A DNA stretch of 64,000 nucleotides, taken from assembly GCA_036746315.1 (NCBI GenBank), contig DAIOEK010000008.1, positions 1-64,000 of the forward strand, given 5' to 3'. The position numbers and the translations under genes were made by a program. Below, piece after piece: positions 61,628-64,000 of the stretch; positions within the stretch are counted from its first letter, which is position 1, and each line of letters opens with the position of its first letter. Under the pieces are notes generated by a model. That model had not been told where the DNA came from and did no database searches. It saw only the letters and a list, made by a program, of their open reading frames with translations. This stretch comes from DAIOEK01 sp036746315 (GTDB taxonomy: Bacteria; Chloroflexota; Anaerolineae; Anaerolineales; Anaerolineaceae).

Positions 61628-62296
61628 TTACCTGAAAAGAATGCTCCCAAGTTGGAAATAGGTGATTACCCGTTCAGAGAGTGCGGTCATGGCGGTGACG
61701 TATACCCCGGCAAAAACAGCGCCCAGGGTGATGAGAATGAATATCTGCCCGATCCGGGCGCTCCATTCGATCCACGCCGGACGGTGCAGCGGTTTGCCAA
61801 TATCCAAACGCGCACCAAAGTAAAAATACAACAAGGTGGAAACTGTCGCGAAGAGAATAAAAGCAGCTTCCAGTTTTTCGCCGATGGTATAACCCTCTCC
61901 AAAGGGAAGCATGGCTGCCATACTCTGTGGCAGCAGGGTTCCCAATACAATACCGCCCACCGTCAGGGCAGCGCCGGCTCCCAGTAAAAATGCGCTGGGA
62001 ATGTTTCCTGCGCTGGCAGTTTGGGATGAAGATTTAAACAATAGCAGAATTGCCAACACCAGCGGGATCATGGTGATCACCATTTGGGTGGCATTCCCGT
62101 TGATGAAGGGCAGCACCAGGCGCGGGTACAGTACCTGGTAGAGGATGACCACGGTTACAATGCCTGTGGAAACACCGATGAACAGGTGAATGGCAAAACG
62201 GAAGAGCGGATTATCTCCGATCAGGTAGCTGAATACCATGATGGAAAGCAGAAATCCAATGATCCCCCAGATGATGTCGCTGGTCGGCATGTTCAT
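61628..62296 (-). CDS. Polytopic membrane protein of the MutL-like cluster
   Basis: A 222-residue protein with about seven helices (starting IIWGIIGFLLSIMVFSYLIG, then FAIHLFIGVSTGIVTVVIL, VITMIPLVLAILLLF and so on). No known transporter motif is seen. ATG 62296 overlaps the upstream gene's TGA (ATGA), so translation is coupled; the frame's longer reading to 62416 is not needed. The MutL-like gene starts five bases later. Function unknown. Confidence 0.7.
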   Translation of the reverse strand: MNMPTSDIIWGIIGFLLSIMVFSYLIGDNPLFRFAIHLFIGVSTGIVTVVILYQVLYPRLVLPFINGNATQMVITMIPLVLAILLLFKSSSQTASAGNIPSAFLLGAGAALTVGGIVLGTLLPQSMAAMLPFGEGYTIGEKLEAAFILFATVSTLLYFYFGARLDIGKPLHRPAWIEWSARIGQIFILITLGAVFAGVYVTAMTALSERVITYFQLGSILFR

Positions 62297-64000
62297 GCGG
62301 ATTTCTTCCTTCTGGCTTGCAGTATCCACTGCCCGGTGTAATTCAGCGCACCACCCAGTAATATCATCAGAATGGCGGTGGTCAGCCCGGTATGATAAAC
62401 ATTCCATTGTCCCCATGCCACGCCGGGCTGCTGGAAGATGCGTTCATAGAGCGCTCCCCCATACTCTCCGGCTGCCAATCCCTGTAATTGTCCGGAGCGG
62501 ACATAGGGGCGGAGCAATGGAACTGCCTGGGCGCTCACCACTGCCCACAGGGCAGGTTGTCCATTTTCGATTTGCAATTGTTCGAGCCACGTTCTCACCG
62601 TATCCGGCTGGTCAGATAGGATCAGCAGCGCTTTGAAGTCCGTGAGCCTGGTTTGCTCGGTCAGCGCCGGGAAGGTGGAGGATTTCACCAGATCAGGCGT
62701 CACCGGAATGGCTTTCACCAGACCCTGATTTAACAATTGGATGCCTGCCTGTCCGCCAGGGAGATAACCGAGAACATGGAAAGATTCACCGCTTTGATAA
62801 GGCTCATGTGCCGGGCGCGGATAGCGATTCAACCCGGAAAGCATTTTCATTGCCAGGGATGACCCGGCCGGGTTGGTTGAGATGATATACAGATCCGCCT
62901 GTTTAACCATCAGGTGGTTCAATACCGGACTGGCGGCGGCTTCAAGTTCTCCGGCATATGCAGGTTCATAATCCATGGCGATGAGCACTTTATCACCCGG
63001 CTGTAATGAACCGATTGCCTGGAATAACTGAACAGTCTCTTTGGGCAGGGATGCTGGCAGGTATTCTGGCTTCAACCCGCGAAGGATGGCAAAGACCAGA
63101 ATGAGCGACATCAAAGCTGCCAATACCCAGCGTACCGTTCCGGCTGCCCGCGCCCGCCGGTAGCCGGGGACTTTTGCTTCGGTTTGTTCCAGTGAAACGA
63201 CCTCTTTGAACACAGCCATGTGTTCTTCCCGTTTCTTTCTGGCATCCAAACCGACACGATAATCTTTCACCCGGGTGTAGGTGGGGATGGTGGATTCGCC
63301 CGACAGTGTACCTTTGATCCCTGCCAGCGGACCGTTCTCCTCTGTGTGCCTATCCGCTTCACCGGCGCTGCTTTTTGCCTGACCGGGAATTTCGGTTGGG
63401 CGCATTGCCCGTACCCAGCCAGGGATCGCCCCCGGCTGCACCATGCCATCCGGCGTCGCTTCATGCTGGCTGGCATCCACCGCCGACATGGAGGTGGCTT
63501 CAGCTTCGTTTTCGCCCAGAATGCTGGACAACCAGTTCGGTATTTCGCGGCTGGGGATTTTGTCACGCGGCTCGTCTTGCATCTGAAGCAGTTCTTCCTC
63601 CGGAGGGAGGATGTCTTCAGAAAACAACGAAGCGTCAATCGCCGGAATGCTGTTGCGCAGGGCTTCGGGTATGGGATGCTCCGGCTCAGCTTCCTGCTTG
63701 GGTTTTAGTTCCGCGCTTTCGGAGACGGGCAGTTCCACGGAGGGCAAATCCAGAATATCCGCTTCGGACTCAAAAAATGGCGGGGTCAATTCCTGGGAAG
63801 CAGATTCGGCAGATTGAACTGGCAGGGTAATTTCGGGCGTCGCGGCGTCTTTATCCGCACTCTCTTCCAGCGGAGAAACCGGCATTTCGGGTTCCGGGAG
63901 TTCTTCAACAATATCGCTTAACGGGGCTTCTGTTTTTGCCCATCCCGGCAAGCCTTCAGGGGGAGGTTTCAATTCTTCGGTTTGCTTGCGAAGTTTATTG
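62293..64000 (-). CDS. Membrane protein with repeated Pro-Trp motifs (5' end outside window)
   Basis: The frame is open beyond base 64000, so only the last ~569 residues are seen (NKLRKQTEELKPPPEGLPGW onwards). The cytoplasmic first half is acidic and disordered-looking, with short repeated motifs LPGW, IPNWLSS and IPGWVRAMRPTE. Then come one helix (~295-318), an outside domain (~320-525) with a Rossmann-like core (DKVLIAMDYEPAYAGELEAA and DFKALLILSDQPDTVRTWLE), and a final helix near the C-terminus. The topology, TM-domain-TM, recalls GldG-like auxiliary proteins, but I cannot name a family. First of three co-translated genes. Confidence 0.65.
   Translation of the reverse strand, partial: NKLRKQTEELKPPPEGLPGWAKTEAPLSDIVEELPEPEMPVSPLEESADKDAATPEITLPVQSAESASQELTPPFFESEADILDLPSVELPVSESAELKPKQEAEPEHPIPEALRNSIPAIDASLFSEDILPPEEELLQMQDEPRDKIPSREIPNWLSSILGENEAEATSMSAVDASQHEATPDGMVQPGAIPGWVRAMRPTEIPGQAKSSAGEADRHTEENGPLAGIKGTLSGESTIPTYTRVKDYRVGLDARKKREEHMAVFKEVVSLEQTEAKVPGYRRARAAGTVRWVLAALMSLILVFAILRGLKPEYLPASLPKETVQLFQAIGSLQPGDKVLIAMDYEPAYAGELEAAASPVLNHLMVKQADLYIISTNPAGSSLAMKMLSGLNRYPRPAHEPYQSGESFHVLGYLPGGQAGIQLLNQGLVKAIPVTPDLVKSSTFPALTEQTRLTDFKALLILSDQPDTVRTWLEQLQIENGQPALWAVVSAQAVPLLRPYVRSGQLQGLAAGEYGGALYERIFQQPGVAWGQWNVYHTGLTTAILMILLGGALNYTGQWILQARRKKSA

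Noticed and set aside
1..64000. CRISPR arrays, insertion sequences, prophage or integrase genes
   Set aside because: No regularly spaced repeats, transposase or integrase motifs were found on either strand.

Overview
The window reads as a chromosomal segment of a free-living, mostly GC-moderate bacterium, most likely a member of Chloroflexota (Anaerolineae-like). This placement is an inference from gene content: an arabinose operon with ribose-type ABC permeases, GH127/GH2 enzymes, orphan MutL-like ASKHA proteins, DUF5946, DUF3795 and DUF6174 proteins, tandem META lipoproteins, and proteins with short Leu/Ile-Pro-x-Trp motifs. No rRNA, tRNA, CRISPR array, insertion sequence or phage gene was recognised.

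Layout. 1-7018: an L-arabinose operon on the plus strand (two sugar ABC permeases, a lipoprotein, a ribulokinase-like FGGY kinase, AraD, AraA), closed by a 13-bp hairpin. 7269-11432: a tightly overlapping DUF4129/MoxR/DUF58 operon. 11433-11837: an inverted intergenic repeat. 12462-17534 (minus): an arabino-oligosaccharide operon (MFS symporter, GH127 beta-L-arabinofuranosidase with its Glu/Cys/Cys-Cys zinc site, GH2 enzyme), ended by a clear minus-strand terminator. It would feed the arabinose operon. 17714-29007: accessory genes, including a DUF6174 lipoprotein, a broken DUF2568 gene, a ClC antiporter, an asparagine synthetase homologue without its catalytic Cys, a hemerythrin-like protein, two SDRs, a membrane-bound LuxR regulator, a META lipoprotein, an alpha/alpha-toroid protein and a DUF3795 protein.

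29026-34316: an AT-rich block with a PepSY protein, a Ser/Lys-tailed membrane protein, ApbE and a ferric-reductase-type membrane protein, divergent from an OmpR-type two-component system. Three TTCCAAT repeats lie between them. It looks like a regulated, flavin-dependent extracytoplasmic electron-transfer module, but no FMN_bind acceptor is present.

34364-51637: mixed single genes and short operons (DinB, hemolysin III, pirin, CrtI-like oxidoreductase, VOC, GNAT, a frameshifted membrane gene, a second toroid protein, an SH3b lipoprotein, a MerR-TipAS regulator with a 19-bp-spacer promoter and apparently leaderless message, a CDF transporter, a LysM protein, a molybdopterin oxidoreductase, a chemoreceptor, a DMT transporter, YjjX). 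51821-64000: a small membrane protein, MtnA, a GT39-type membrane protein, an M24 peptidase, a DHA2 MFS pump, a FadR-type regulator with a matching operator, an FGGY kinase, and a co-translated three-gene cluster (Trp-motif membrane protein, polytopic protein, MutL-like ASKHA ATPase) running off the window edge. This last cluster and the ApbE module are the best candidates for undescribed systems.
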